Assembly (NCBI GenBank): GCA_035492455.1
Contig: DATJJE010000031.1
Coordinates: 1-64,000 of the forward strand
Length of the DNA: 64,000 bases
Direction: 5' to 3'
Source of the DNA: Gp6-AA40 sp035492455
Lineage (GTDB): Bacteria; Acidobacteriota; Vicinamibacteria; Vicinamibacterales; UBA2999
The notes beneath the pieces are model-generated. The model saw nothing but the letters and a program-made list of their open reading frames with translations, had not been told where the DNA came from and made no database searches. Below, piece after piece: positions 51,173-58,814 of this stretch. Each line of letters begins with the position of its first letter. Position 1 is the first letter of the stretch. The position numbers were made by a program, and so were the translations under genes.

Positions 51173-52250
51173 ACTTCTCCGGGTTGACGCGAACGAAGAT
51201 GGCGCCGCCGATCGGCGTACGCAACGTCGGATGCTGACGTGAGAGCAGCGATCGCGATCCAACCGCTACACGGAAGTCGATCGCCTCGCCGAGGAACACC
51301 TTCTGCTCCACCGTCGCCTGCCAGACGTTCTCACCTGATGGCTGGCTCTCGGAGAGCTCGACGTCTTCGGGGCGGATCGAAACGGCGATACGTCCATCGA
51401 CGGGCAGCGGCTTCGTAGTGTGCACGGTTACGTCCCCAAGCTCCGTGCGCACAACGCAACACGGCGCGCCTGACGAGGCGCGCAGCACCACGCCTTCGAG
51501 AAAATTGGTGTTGCCGACAAAGTCCGCGACGAATTGCGTTGCCGGATGCTCGTAGATATCGCGCGGACGGCCGATCTGCTGAATCCGCCCCTGGTTCATC
51601 ACCGCAATTTCATGTGACAGCGCCAGCGCTTCACTCTGGTCATGCGTCACGTAGACCGTCGTGATCTTCAGCTCCCGCTGAAGGCGCTTCAATTCGAACC
51701 GCATCCGGTCGCGCAGCTTCGCATCGAGGTTGCTGAGCGGCTCGTCGAGCAGCAGCAGCGCCGGCTCCATCACCAGCGCGCGCGCCAGCGCGAGACGCTG
51801 CTGCTGACCGCCGGACAGCTTGGTCGCCTCCCGGTCAGCCAGCTCGTCGAGCTGCACGGCGGTCAGCACGCGCATCACGTTCTCGCGAACCTGCTTCTTC
51901 GAGTATTTCTTGTCTCCGACTTCGAGCGGGAACGCGGCGTTTTCGAACACCGTCATGTGCGGCCAGATTGCATACGACTGAAACACCATGCCGAACCCGC
52001 GGCGGTTCGGTGCGACGAACACGCCCTTCGAGGACGAGTACACGACGCGTCCGTTGACCGAGATCTCTCCGGCGCGCGGACGCTCCAATCCCGCAATCGA
52101 CCTCAGCGTCGTCGTCTTGCCGCAGCCGCTCGGACCCAGCAGGGTAAACAGACGTCCCTCTTCAACGGTGAAGCTCACGTCCTGCGCGGCCCTGACGATC
52201 TCGCCGCGATCGTTCGGATATTCCGTGTAAAGGCCTTGAACAGTCAGCAC
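51150..52250 (-). CDS. ABC transporter ATP-binding protein (Fbp/Pot type)
   Basis: A 366-residue importer ATPase. Walker A GPSGCGKTT (39-47), Q-loop VFQSYAIWP, signature KLSGGQQQRLALARAL, Walker B LLLLDEPLSNLDAKLR, H-loop YVTHDQSEALALS, then a C-terminal TOBE-type domain (IAVSIRPEDVEL). This form powers iron, sulfate, polyamine or sugar importers. The GTG start shares a base with the permease stop (TAGTG), so they are made together. Confidence 0.94.
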   Translation of the reverse strand: MLTVQGLYTEYPNDRGEIVRAAQDVSFTVEEGRLFTLLGPSGCGKTTTLRSIAGLERPRAGEISVNGRVVYSSSKGVFVAPNRRGFGMVFQSYAIWPHMTVFENAAFPLEVGDKKYSKKQVRENVMRVLTAVQLDELADREATKLSGGQQQRLALARALVMEPALLLLDEPLSNLDAKLRDRMRFELKRLQRELKITTVYVTHDQSEALALSHEIAVMNQGRIQQIGRPRDIYEHPATQFVADFVGNTNFLEGVVLRASSGAPCCVVRTELGDVTVHTTKPLPVDGRIAVSIRPEDVELSESQPSGENVWQATVEQKVFLGEAIDFRVAVGSRSLLSRQHPTLRTPIGGAIFVRVNPEKCVVFSTQ

Positions 52251-53920
52251 TAGGCTTCCCTGATCCCATAGCGGCCGCCGGCCCAGCGCGCCATCAACAC
52301 GAGGACGAACAGCGAGACGATGAACAGCACGCCGAGCGCGGACAGCTCGACGTACTGGCCGTTCTGCCACAGCTCCCAGATGATGATCGACACGACGCGC
52401 GTGTCTGGGCTGTAGAGCAGAATTGACGTCGAGAGCTCGCGGATAGAGACGATCATCACGTAAATCCATCCGGCGACAAGTCCCGGCTTCAGCAGCGGCA
52501 GCACGATCCGCCGGAAGGTCGTCGTCCACGAGGCGCCGCACATCGCCGCGGATTCCTCGAGCTCCTTGTGAATCTGCAGCATCGACGTGGTGTTGTAGCG
52601 CAGGCCGTAGGGCATGAAACGGGTGATGTACGCGACGTACATGATCCAGATCGTCCCGTAGACACCGACATCAACGTTCAGATAGAAAATCATGATCGCC
52701 AGGCCCAGCACGATGCCTGGGAACACGAGCGGCAGCGAGGCGATGTTGTCGAGCAGCCAGCGGCCGCGGATCTTCGTCTTCACCACCATCCAGCAGATGA
52801 CGGACGTCACCAGCATCACGACGGTCGCCGAACCGAATGACAGCAGCACGCTGTTCCACACCGTGCTCGCCAGGTCGGGATACGTGAACACGAAGCGATA
52901 CGGATCGAGCGTGAGATTGTGAAATGCTTCGCGCGACGGCACTGTGTAGAAGTGCTGCAGCGACGACCACAGCAGCACGAGAAACGGCAGAACGACGATG
53001 AGGATGAAATACAGGATGAAGCCGGCGGCGGTCATCCACCGCCATCCGCCGAGATCGATCTGCCGGGGCCGGAAGCCCTTTCCCGTCATCGTCGCGTATT
53101 TCGATCCCTGGCCTGACAGACGCGACACGGTGTAGACGCCGACGGTGGTGATCGCGAGCAGCGCCACGCCGTACGCCGAGGCGAGACCCACCTGGCTTGG
53201 ATAACGATGGACCGCTGTGTAGATCGACGAGGTGAAGACCTCGATGCCGACGGGGAGCCCGAGCAGCGCGGGCACCTCGAACGATTCAATCGAGCGGACG
53301 AAGAGGATCAGGATCGTCGCGAAGATTGCCGGCCACGTCAGCTTCAGCGTGACTCGCCACAGCACCTGCCACACGCTGGCGCCGCTCATCGTCGCCGACT
53401 CTTCGAGCGACGGATCCATGGCGCGGAATGCGGCGCTCATCAGCAGAAACGCCATCGGCGAGTAGTGCAGGCCGTCAACCCAGATCATTCCGCCCATCGA
53501 ATAGATGTCGAACGGCGGTTGCTGCAGGCCGAGCCAGTTCTGGAGCAGCTGGTTGATGATGCCGATTTGCGGACTCGCCAGCAGAATCCACGAGACCGTG
53601 AAGAGGATCGACGGGATGACGAGCGGGATGAGGGACAGCGCATAGAAGACGGATTTGAACGGCGTGTTCGTGCGCTCGTTCATCCACGCCAGCGCGGTGC
53701 CGACGATGAATGAGAAGAGCGAGGCGCCGAAGGCAAAGCGGATGGAGGTCAGAAAGAGGCGGAATGTCTCGCTCGTGCCATACGCCGCGGCGTAGTTGCC
53801 GAACGTCCACACCGCGGGCGTCGTCGCCGTTTGCGGCGTCCGAAAACTTTGCCAGATGAGAAACACGAGCGGTATCACCGCGATGTAGACGGTGAACGCC
53901 ACACACGCGCCAATCACCAC
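52250..53920 (-). CDS. ABC transporter permease, fused two-domain (FbpB-like)
   Basis: An inner-membrane permease of about 556 residues with two homologous halves and about 12 helices. Each half has an EAA loop: LEESATMSGASVWQVLWRVT in the first and LEESAAMCGASWTTTFRRIV in the second. This is the fused layout of ferric-ion importers and pairs naturally with the binding proteins at 45844 and 46843. The start is uncertain: GTG 53920 (before VIGACVAFTVYIAVIPLVFL) is used here; an open frame extends to TTG 54076, but that part overlaps the His-rich tail of the EutA-like gene. Confidence 0.88.
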   Translation of the reverse strand: MVIGACVAFTVYIAVIPLVFLIWQSFRTPQTATTPAVWTFGNYAAAYGTSETFRLFLTSIRFAFGASLFSFIVGTALAWMNERTNTPFKSVFYALSLIPLVIPSILFTVSWILLASPQIGIINQLLQNWLGLQQPPFDIYSMGGMIWVDGLHYSPMAFLLMSAAFRAMDPSLEESATMSGASVWQVLWRVTLKLTWPAIFATILILFVRSIESFEVPALLGLPVGIEVFTSSIYTAVHRYPSQVGLASAYGVALLAITTVGVYTVSRLSGQGSKYATMTGKGFRPRQIDLGGWRWMTAAGFILYFILIVVLPFLVLLWSSLQHFYTVPSREAFHNLTLDPYRFVFTYPDLASTVWNSVLLSFGSATVVMLVTSVICWMVVKTKIRGRWLLDNIASLPLVFPGIVLGLAIMIFYLNVDVGVYGTIWIMYVAYITRFMPYGLRYNTTSMLQIHKELEESAAMCGASWTTTFRRIVLPLLKPGLVAGWIYVMIVSIRELSTSILLYSPDTRVVSIIIWELWQNGQYVELSALGVLFIVSLFVLVLMARWAGGRYGIREA

Positions 53921-53978
53921 CCACTTGGCGTCGAACGCGACTCGCGAACCCGAAGCGTTCGCGCTGCGGTCGAGGAGA

Positions 53979-55649
53979 TCAGGCGTGGTCGTGGTGGTGG
54001 TGATGATGACCCTCGCCGTGATGATGGTGATGATGATGATGTTTATGCGGGATGCGCGGGTCCTCGCTGAACACAAGGGACTTGATGGTCACCGGTACGG
54101 TGAACGACGGCATCCGCACGCGACCGAGATCGATGTAATCGAAATCCCAGAGCGACACGCCATCGAGCGCCAGCACTGCTGACGCAACGCCGAACTCTTC
54201 CTTCACCAGCGCGCCGAGCGTCTGACCGATGTCTCCATCGAGAATGATGAAGAGCGGCTTGCCTGCGGCGACCGTCTTCGGCATCGCATCGATGATGCCG
54301 CGGGCGAGGCCAGCGAGACGCGGATACGCAGGTGCGCCGCGCCAGCGGAACGCGAGCGCAACCTCCGACTCGCCTTCGACGATGTCAAAGCGCTGGAAGT
54401 GCTGGCGAATGGCGAGCGCGACCTCCGACGGACTGACGACGTCGCCGAACTTGATGGGCGGCTGGAGCACCTGCAGGTTCTTCCGCGGCAGCAGGACGCT
54501 GGGGTTGGAGAGATAAATCGTGTTGCCTGACAGTTGCACGCTGTACTCGGATGCACCAAGCGCGGTGGCGCGAATGCACTCGCCGGCGGGGAGCAGCTTG
54601 AATGGGAGCCGACCCGCATCGAGCCGTTCGCGGATGGCGCGGCCCAGTCGAAGGCCCAGGTCGCCGAAGTCGCGCGCCTCGCGTCCGTAGACGTACTCGC
54701 CGACCCCACCGGAAAACATCACACCTTCAACGCCGGTGATCAGGCCGAGCGCGTCGGTCAGCCACAGACTCTGAATCTCACGCGAAGGCGATTGGTGTGT
54801 GAATGCGGCAACCAGCGCATCTGCCATCCACGACGTCACGCGTTCAACGTCCGCATCGCTGACCTTGTCGCCAAGCTTCCAGGTGAGGCCCGCAAGCGAG
54901 GCCAGCCGCTGCCCGGCCGGATCGAGTCGCGTGATCCGGCCGTCGGTATCGAACACCGCCAGACGGCCGCCGATGTGAATGGCAGCCGTGTGCAGGACTT
55001 TGCCGTTCTCCACGAGCGCGAGCTTTGTGGTGCCGCCGCCAATATCGATGTTGAGGATAGGAATGCCCCGATCGTGCGACGCCTTTGCCGCGCCCGAGCC
55101 GTAGGCGGCAAGCATCGACTCCATGTGATGTCCTGCGGCGGCGCAGACGAATTCGCCGCCAACCTCGGCGAGCACCTCCGCGATCGCTCTTGCATTCTCG
55201 CGACGCAGTGCTTCGCCGGTCAGAATCACCGCACCGGTATCGATGTTGTCCGGATGCTGGCCGGCCGCCTCGTATGCCGCATCGATGATGCCGCCGATTG
55301 CCTTGTCATCGATGCGTTCTTCGTTCACGTACGGCGTCAACGCAACCGGCGATTGATACACCGTCTCGCGGTTCACGACGAAGTAGCGGCTCGTCAGGTC
55401 CTCCGACAGCCTGCGCAGCTGCACGCGCGAGAAGATCACTTGCGTGCCGGCGGAGCCGATGTCGATCCCTACGGACAGGAGCGTGATGTTGTCCTGCGCC
55501 CAGAGACTCGATTCGGTCGGATCGTAGTCGCCGCCGAAATCGTCGTGGTCGTGATCCGCCTCGTCACCTTCATGCGAGTGCGTCGGATCGAGCCCCAGCA
55601 GATGGTCCTCGAGCGTGTGGCCGGGACGTTTAATGGGGTCGGAGGTCAT
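53979..55649 (-). CDS. EutA-family reactivating factor with histidine-rich ends
   Basis: A 556-residue Hsp70/actin-fold ATPase matching EutA. Phosphate-1 motif SVGIDIGSAGTQVIFSRV (59-76), VDTGAVILTGEALRRENA-like segment, AAAGHHMESMLAAYGSGAA, and phosphate-2 NIDIGGGTTKLALVENGKV (about 197-215). EutA normally revives B12-dependent ethanolamine ammonia-lyase, but no eutB/eutC is in this window. Added features are a His/Asp-rich N-terminus (DPTHSHEGDEADHDHDD) and a C-terminal tail with about 15 histidines, suggesting metal binding. MTSDPIKRPG is chosen as start because it lies just after the hydrolase gene. Third ORF position in the ten-gene operon is the permease, directly downstream. Confidence 0.85.
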   Translation of the reverse strand: MTSDPIKRPGHTLEDHLLGLDPTHSHEGDEADHDHDDFGGDYDPTESSLWAQDNITLLSVGIDIGSAGTQVIFSRVQLRRLSEDLTSRYFVVNRETVYQSPVALTPYVNEERIDDKAIGGIIDAAYEAAGQHPDNIDTGAVILTGEALRRENARAIAEVLAEVGGEFVCAAAGHHMESMLAAYGSGAAKASHDRGIPILNIDIGGGTTKLALVENGKVLHTAAIHIGGRLAVFDTDGRITRLDPAGQRLASLAGLTWKLGDKVSDADVERVTSWMADALVAAFTHQSPSREIQSLWLTDALGLITGVEGVMFSGGVGEYVYGREARDFGDLGLRLGRAIRERLDAGRLPFKLLPAGECIRATALGASEYSVQLSGNTIYLSNPSVLLPRKNLQVLQPPIKFGDVVSPSEVALAIRQHFQRFDIVEGESEVALAFRWRGAPAYPRLAGLARGIIDAMPKTVAAGKPLFIILDGDIGQTLGALVKEEFGVASAVLALDGVSLWDFDYIDLGRVRMPSFTVPVTIKSLVFSEDPRIPHKHHHHHHHHGEGHHHHHHDHA

Positions 55650-55665
55650 TTTTGGCGGACAACCG

Positions 55666-56514
55666 TCATGATAATCGTAAGAACTCCGCGATACGGCCAG
55701 GCACGTTGGCTTCCGTCTGATCGTCCACCGCCACGTCCCAGTACTCCGCATGCGGCAGACACTCCTCTACATATCGAGCCGCTGACGTCGCGTGCGACTT
55801 GTCACGACCGGGCACGACCAGCGCCGGTACGTCGAGCTTGAACAGATCCTCCGGCTCCGCGCCGGGTGAAGTGTCGCGATCGAACAATGTGTCGCGTGTC
55901 GCCGTGACCAGCTTCTTGTAACGCTCGATATCGAGCCGCGCATAATCGCCCGCGAACTGCGCATCACGTCGGATGACCGATGCCCATAAACCGCCGCGCG
56001 GATCCTGGTTGTATGTCTTGCCCTCCGCCGTGACGAGCGACACAACGCCGCGGAGTCCCGCCTTCTCGACAAACGCCAGATGCTCGGCGATGCGCGTGTG
56101 ACCTTGAATCCGATAGTGCGGGCCGCCGACGGGCCAATACAGCACGAGGCTGCGCGTCCGCTGCGGATGCGACACGCCAAACGCCATTGCCGGGGAGCAA
56201 CCCATGCACGCACCCATGATGTGCGCGCGATCGATCTGCAGGTGATCGAGCAACCCTGCCGCCTGCGCGACGTACTCCGCCCAGGTGATGTGCTCAACGC
56301 GTCCACCTGATTCGCCGCTCTCGCGGCGGTCGTAGATGATGCAGGTGTACTGCTTCGGCAGGTGATCGAGCAGCTTAAGCCGGACATATACGCCCTGCGT
56401 GCGCCACTTCTCGATGGTGGCGTCGAAGCCGCCGGGCGACATCAGCAGCAGCGGAGGACCCGACCCGATGACGTCGTAGCGTGTGGTGATGCCGTCGATG
56501 ATTGCGGTGGACAT
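55666..56514 (-). CDS. Alpha/beta hydrolase with altered catalytic triad
   Basis: A 282-residue cytoplasmic alpha/beta-hydrolase. Strands and oxyanion region PPLLLMSPGGFDATIEKW and CIIYDRRESGESGG are normal. The nucleophile elbow is IMGACMGCSPAM with Cys103 where Ser is usual, and the C-terminal position of the catalytic His reads AVDDQTEANVP, with no His. It may therefore be a thiol-type lyase/hydrolase (as in DLH-like enzymes) or a non-catalytic member. First gene of the ten-gene operon; its ATG has no ribosome site and directly adjoins the nonamer array 56517-56837. Confidence 0.8.
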   Translation of the reverse strand: MSTAIIDGITTRYDVIGSGPPLLLMSPGGFDATIEKWRTQGVYVRLKLLDHLPKQYTCIIYDRRESGESGGRVEHITWAEYVAQAAGLLDHLQIDRAHIMGACMGCSPAMAFGVSHPQRTRSLVLYWPVGGPHYRIQGHTRIAEHLAFVEKAGLRGVVSLVTAEGKTYNQDPRGGLWASVIRRDAQFAGDYARLDIERYKKLVTATRDTLFDRDTSPGAEPEDLFKLDVPALVVPGRDKSHATSAARYVEECLPHAEYWDVAVDDQTEANVPGRIAEFLRLS

Positions 56515-56516
56515 TA

Positions 56517-56837
56517 GATCGTTCGGATCGTTCGGATCGTACGGATCGTTCGGGTCGTTCGAACCGTTCGGGTCGTTCGAACCGTTCGGATCGTTCGAAC
56601 CGTTCGGTCGTTCGAAGCGTTCGGGTCGTTCGAAGCGTTCGGGTCGTTCGAACCCGTTCGGTCGTTCGAACCGTTCGGGTCGTTCGCACCGTTCGGGTCG
56701 TTCGCACCGTTCGGGTCGTTCTCGTTCCCGGCATTCGCTCGGGTCGAACGGAACGATCGAACGATCGAACGGTCCGAACGATCCGAACGAATCGAACGAA
56801 TCGAACCAATCGAACCAATCGAACCAATCGTACGATT
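56517..56837. repeat. 320-bp nonamer inverted-repeat array (TCGTTCGGA type)
   Basis: The left part (about 56517-56725) is more than 20 units of 9 nt, consensus TCGTTCGGA/TCGTTCGAA with drift to CGTTCGGGT. The right part (about 56738-56832) is units of TCGAACGAA/TCGAACCAA type, reverse complement of the left. The whole would form a long imperfect hairpin. Because 9 is a multiple of 3 it gives spurious open frames rich in Arg, Ser and Val on both strands. It fills the gap between the PanB-like gene and the ten-gene operon and must contain or replace that operon's leader. No other gene is seen here. Confidence 0.88.
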
Positions 56838-57575
56838 CTATTTTCCTCGTATTTGCCGTCCTCCGCGGACGTCCTCGGCGTAGGCACTGATCGCATCGAG
56901 CGCCACGCGGGCGACGTTCGCGTAGCGGTCAGCGTTGTCTTCAAGTGCTGCGGCCGTATACCCGATGGCATTGACGATGGCGCGTACGCGACCGTCGAGC
57001 CAAGGGCCGCCGCCAAGACCACCGATCACTGGAATCGAAAGGGCCTGCGCCACGGCCGCTCCGGCGACCGGACCAGAATGACGGAAGTCGATCAGCGAAG
57101 CGCCTGCGCCCTCCAGTGCCAACGCCTGACGAACAACACCTGCGACCTCCTCCTTACTGCCCACTTCCGCCGACCCACGGAGCTGCGCCCATACAGGAAC
57201 GCCTGCATCAACGACGGCACGAACGGTGTTTGCGTCCGCCTCGATTTTCACCATCGCCGCACCACCATCGACAGCGAGCGTTCGCGCCCCGGCTACAACA
57301 TCCTCCACGCTGCCGGGAACATCGCAACTAACGAGCGCGCGTGCGACGCCTCGTGTAACGGCCTTGCACGCCAGCAGCATCTGCTCCACGGTGACGTCGC
57401 TCTCCGCGTCGTGCCCCCACATGTTCACGCCGACCGAATCGCCAATCGAGACGATGTCCACACCGGCGCGGTCGACGATCTTCGCCATCTGGTAGTCGTA
57501 GACAACGACAGCGACAATCTTCTGACCCTGGCGTTTCATCTCCTGCAGCCGCGCGATTGTGGTTTTTGGACTCAC
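56838..57575 (-). CDS. Ketopantoate hydroxymethyltransferase (PanB)-like enzyme
   Basis: A 245-residue TIM-barrel protein of the PEP mutase/PanB group. YDYQMAKIVDRAGVDIVSIG and GDSVGVNMWGHDAESDVTVE match the PanB substrate and metal region, and AVTRGVARALVSCDVPGS continues it. It is shorter than PanB (about 265) and lies in a catabolic setting, so it may carry out a related C-C bond reaction rather than pantothenate synthesis. The start is GTG with a TAGTAT box 7 nt upstream. It ends at the nonamer array. Confidence 0.7.
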   Translation of the reverse strand: MSPKTTIARLQEMKRQGQKIVAVVVYDYQMAKIVDRAGVDIVSIGDSVGVNMWGHDAESDVTVEQMLLACKAVTRGVARALVSCDVPGSVEDVVAGARTLAVDGGAAMVKIEADANTVRAVVDAGVPVWAQLRGSAEVGSKEEVAGVVRQALALEGAGASLIDFRHSGPVAGAAVAQALSIPVIGGLGGGPWLDGRVRAIVNAIGYTAAALEDNADRYANVARVALDAISAYAEDVRGGRQIRGK

Positions 57576-57582
57576 CTCAGGA

Positions 57583-57588
57583 ATACTA
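57583..57588 (-). promoter_or_regulatory. TAGTAT -10 box of the PanB-like gene
   Basis: Reads TAGTAT on the minus strand and ends 7 nt before GTG 57575. It overlaps the opposing TACTAT by five bases, so one 7-bp site (ATACTAT) carries a -10 element on each strand. Confidence 0.5.
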
Positions 57589-57589
57589 T
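57584..57589 (+). promoter_or_regulatory. TACTAT -10 box of the HpcH/HpaI aldolase gene
   Basis: TACTAT ends 6 nt before ATG 57596 with no ribosome site. It shares bases with the minus-strand TAGTAT box, forming a candidate bidirectional leaderless promoter. Confidence 0.5.
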
Positions 57590-57595
57590 CGCGCG

Positions 57596-58447
57596 ATGCG
57601 TCTCAACAACCTCATTCGCGCCCTCGAGGCGGGACAGATCCCGGTGCTCGCCTTCTCACCACCAACGATTGAAAGCGCCATCGAGTTCGCGACAACGAAG
57701 TACGACGGCGTGGTGATTGAGGCCGAGCACAATCCGTACGACATCAAAGCGCTGCGCGACTACCTGCAGTACATGCTCAATCGGAAACAGATCGTCGACA
57801 GCGGGTCGGTGACGCCGGCGGTAACGCCGATCGTCCGTATCCCGCCGAACGGCGGTGAGATGAATCAGTGGCTGGCCAAGCAGGTGCTCGACATTGGCTC
57901 GTATGGTGTCGTGTGGCCGCATATCAGCACGGTCGAACAGGCATACAACGCCGTCGCGGCGTGCCGTTATCCACGCGCGAAGAGCTCAGCTGCCTACTAC
58001 CCTGAAGGCATACGTGGCGATCAGCCGGTGCACGCGGCGCGCTACTGGGGAATCACGCCGCAGGAGTACTACAAGAAGGCTGACGTCTGGCCGCTCGCCG
58101 GGGATGGCGAGATTCTCGTCGTCATCATGTGCGAGGACGTGCTCGCCATCGACAACCTGCCCCGCATCCTGAAGGAGGTGCCGGGCATCGGCGTGGTGCT
58201 GATCGGCGAGGGTGACCTGTCGCAGAATCTCGGCTACCCACGCCAGTACGATCACCCCGCCGTCGTCGAAGCGATGACGACTATCCGCCGCATCTGCTCC
58301 GAACACAAGGTGGTCTGCGGTCACCCGCATGTCGACACGCAAAACGCGCAGCGAGCCGTCGACGAAGGCTACGGATTTCTGATGGCTGCGCCCGCTCGCA
58401 GCTACGCGGGCCTCGACGCGTGCCGGAAGATTACCGGAAGGACTTGA
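57596..58447 (+). CDS. HpcH/HpaI aldolase/citrate lyase family protein
   Basis: A 283-residue class II aldolase of the HpcH/HpaI group. YDGVVIEAEHNPYDIKALRD carries the metal Glu region, TPIVRIPPNGG holds the conserved Arg, VLDIGSYGVVWPHISTVEQA is the family glycine motif, and VIMCEDVLAIDNLPRIL (EDV) and VLIGEGDLSQNLG complete the metal/substrate site. Members cleave 4-hydroxy-2-oxo acids to pyruvate plus aldehyde, a step in aromatic breakdown. It is divergent from the PanB-like gene and overlaps the convergent small gene by 17 bp. Confidence 0.88.
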   Translation: MRLNNLIRALEAGQIPVLAFSPPTIESAIEFATTKYDGVVIEAEHNPYDIKALRDYLQYMLNRKQIVDSGSVTPAVTPIVRIPPNGGEMNQWLAKQVLDIGSYGVVWPHISTVEQAYNAVAACRYPRAKSSAAYYPEGIRGDQPVHAARYWGITPQEYYKKADVWPLAGDGEILVVIMCEDVLAIDNLPRILKEVPGIGVVLIGEGDLSQNLGYPRQYDHPAVVEAMTTIRRICSEHKVVCGHPHVDTQNAQRAVDEGYGFLMAAPARSYAGLDACRKITGRT

Positions 58448-58814
58448 GGATATCGTCCACGTAGTCATCGTCGTTGACGACGACGACCATCAGGGACCAG
58501 GGGCGGACGTGCGCGAGCGTTCGCGACAACGCTTCATCAGACGCTTCCGACGCACGAACGATCATCGTGTGCGTCATCACACGTCGGTCGCTGCAGGCGC
58601 GGCCGATGCGCGCCGCCGCTTCCGCGTTGCCGCCAGCGCTGACGAGCATCAGCACCAGATCGGCTGCATCGACCTCGCTCAGCACGCGACTGATTTCGGC
58701 GTCGTTGGCCGAATCGAGATCGATGACCTTAACGGCGCGATGCGTGTCCGGCGGGCGCTGGATGCGGAACCGCGCCTCCGCCGCGCTGCTCATGCGCGCT
58801 GACTCGCTCTGCAT
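58431..58814 (-). CDS. Unknown small protein co-encoded with the Rieske oxygenase
   Basis: A 127-residue protein, no family recognised. After a basic N-terminus it alternates strands and helices (VKVIDLDSANDAEISRVLSE, ADLVLMLVSAGGNAEAAARI, PWSLMVVVVNDDDYVDDILK), giving a Rossmann-like impression with VLMLVSAGG as a possible phosphate or nucleotide loop. Its ATG overlaps the oxygenase stop (TGATG), so the two are co-translated and a partner role is likely. Confidence 0.65.
   Translation of the reverse strand: MQSESARMSSAAEARFRIQRPPDTHRAVKVIDLDSANDAEISRVLSEVDAADLVLMLVSAGGNAEAAARIGRACSDRRVMTHTMIVRASEASDEALSRTLAHVRPWSLMVVVVNDDDYVDDILKSFR

Noticed and set aside
56502..57716. Long open frames rich in Arg/Ser/Val on both strands across the nonamer array
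   Set aside because: They arise because a 9-nt period keeps every frame open; residues merely echo the repeat, and the + strand frame then runs antisense through the PanB-like gene.
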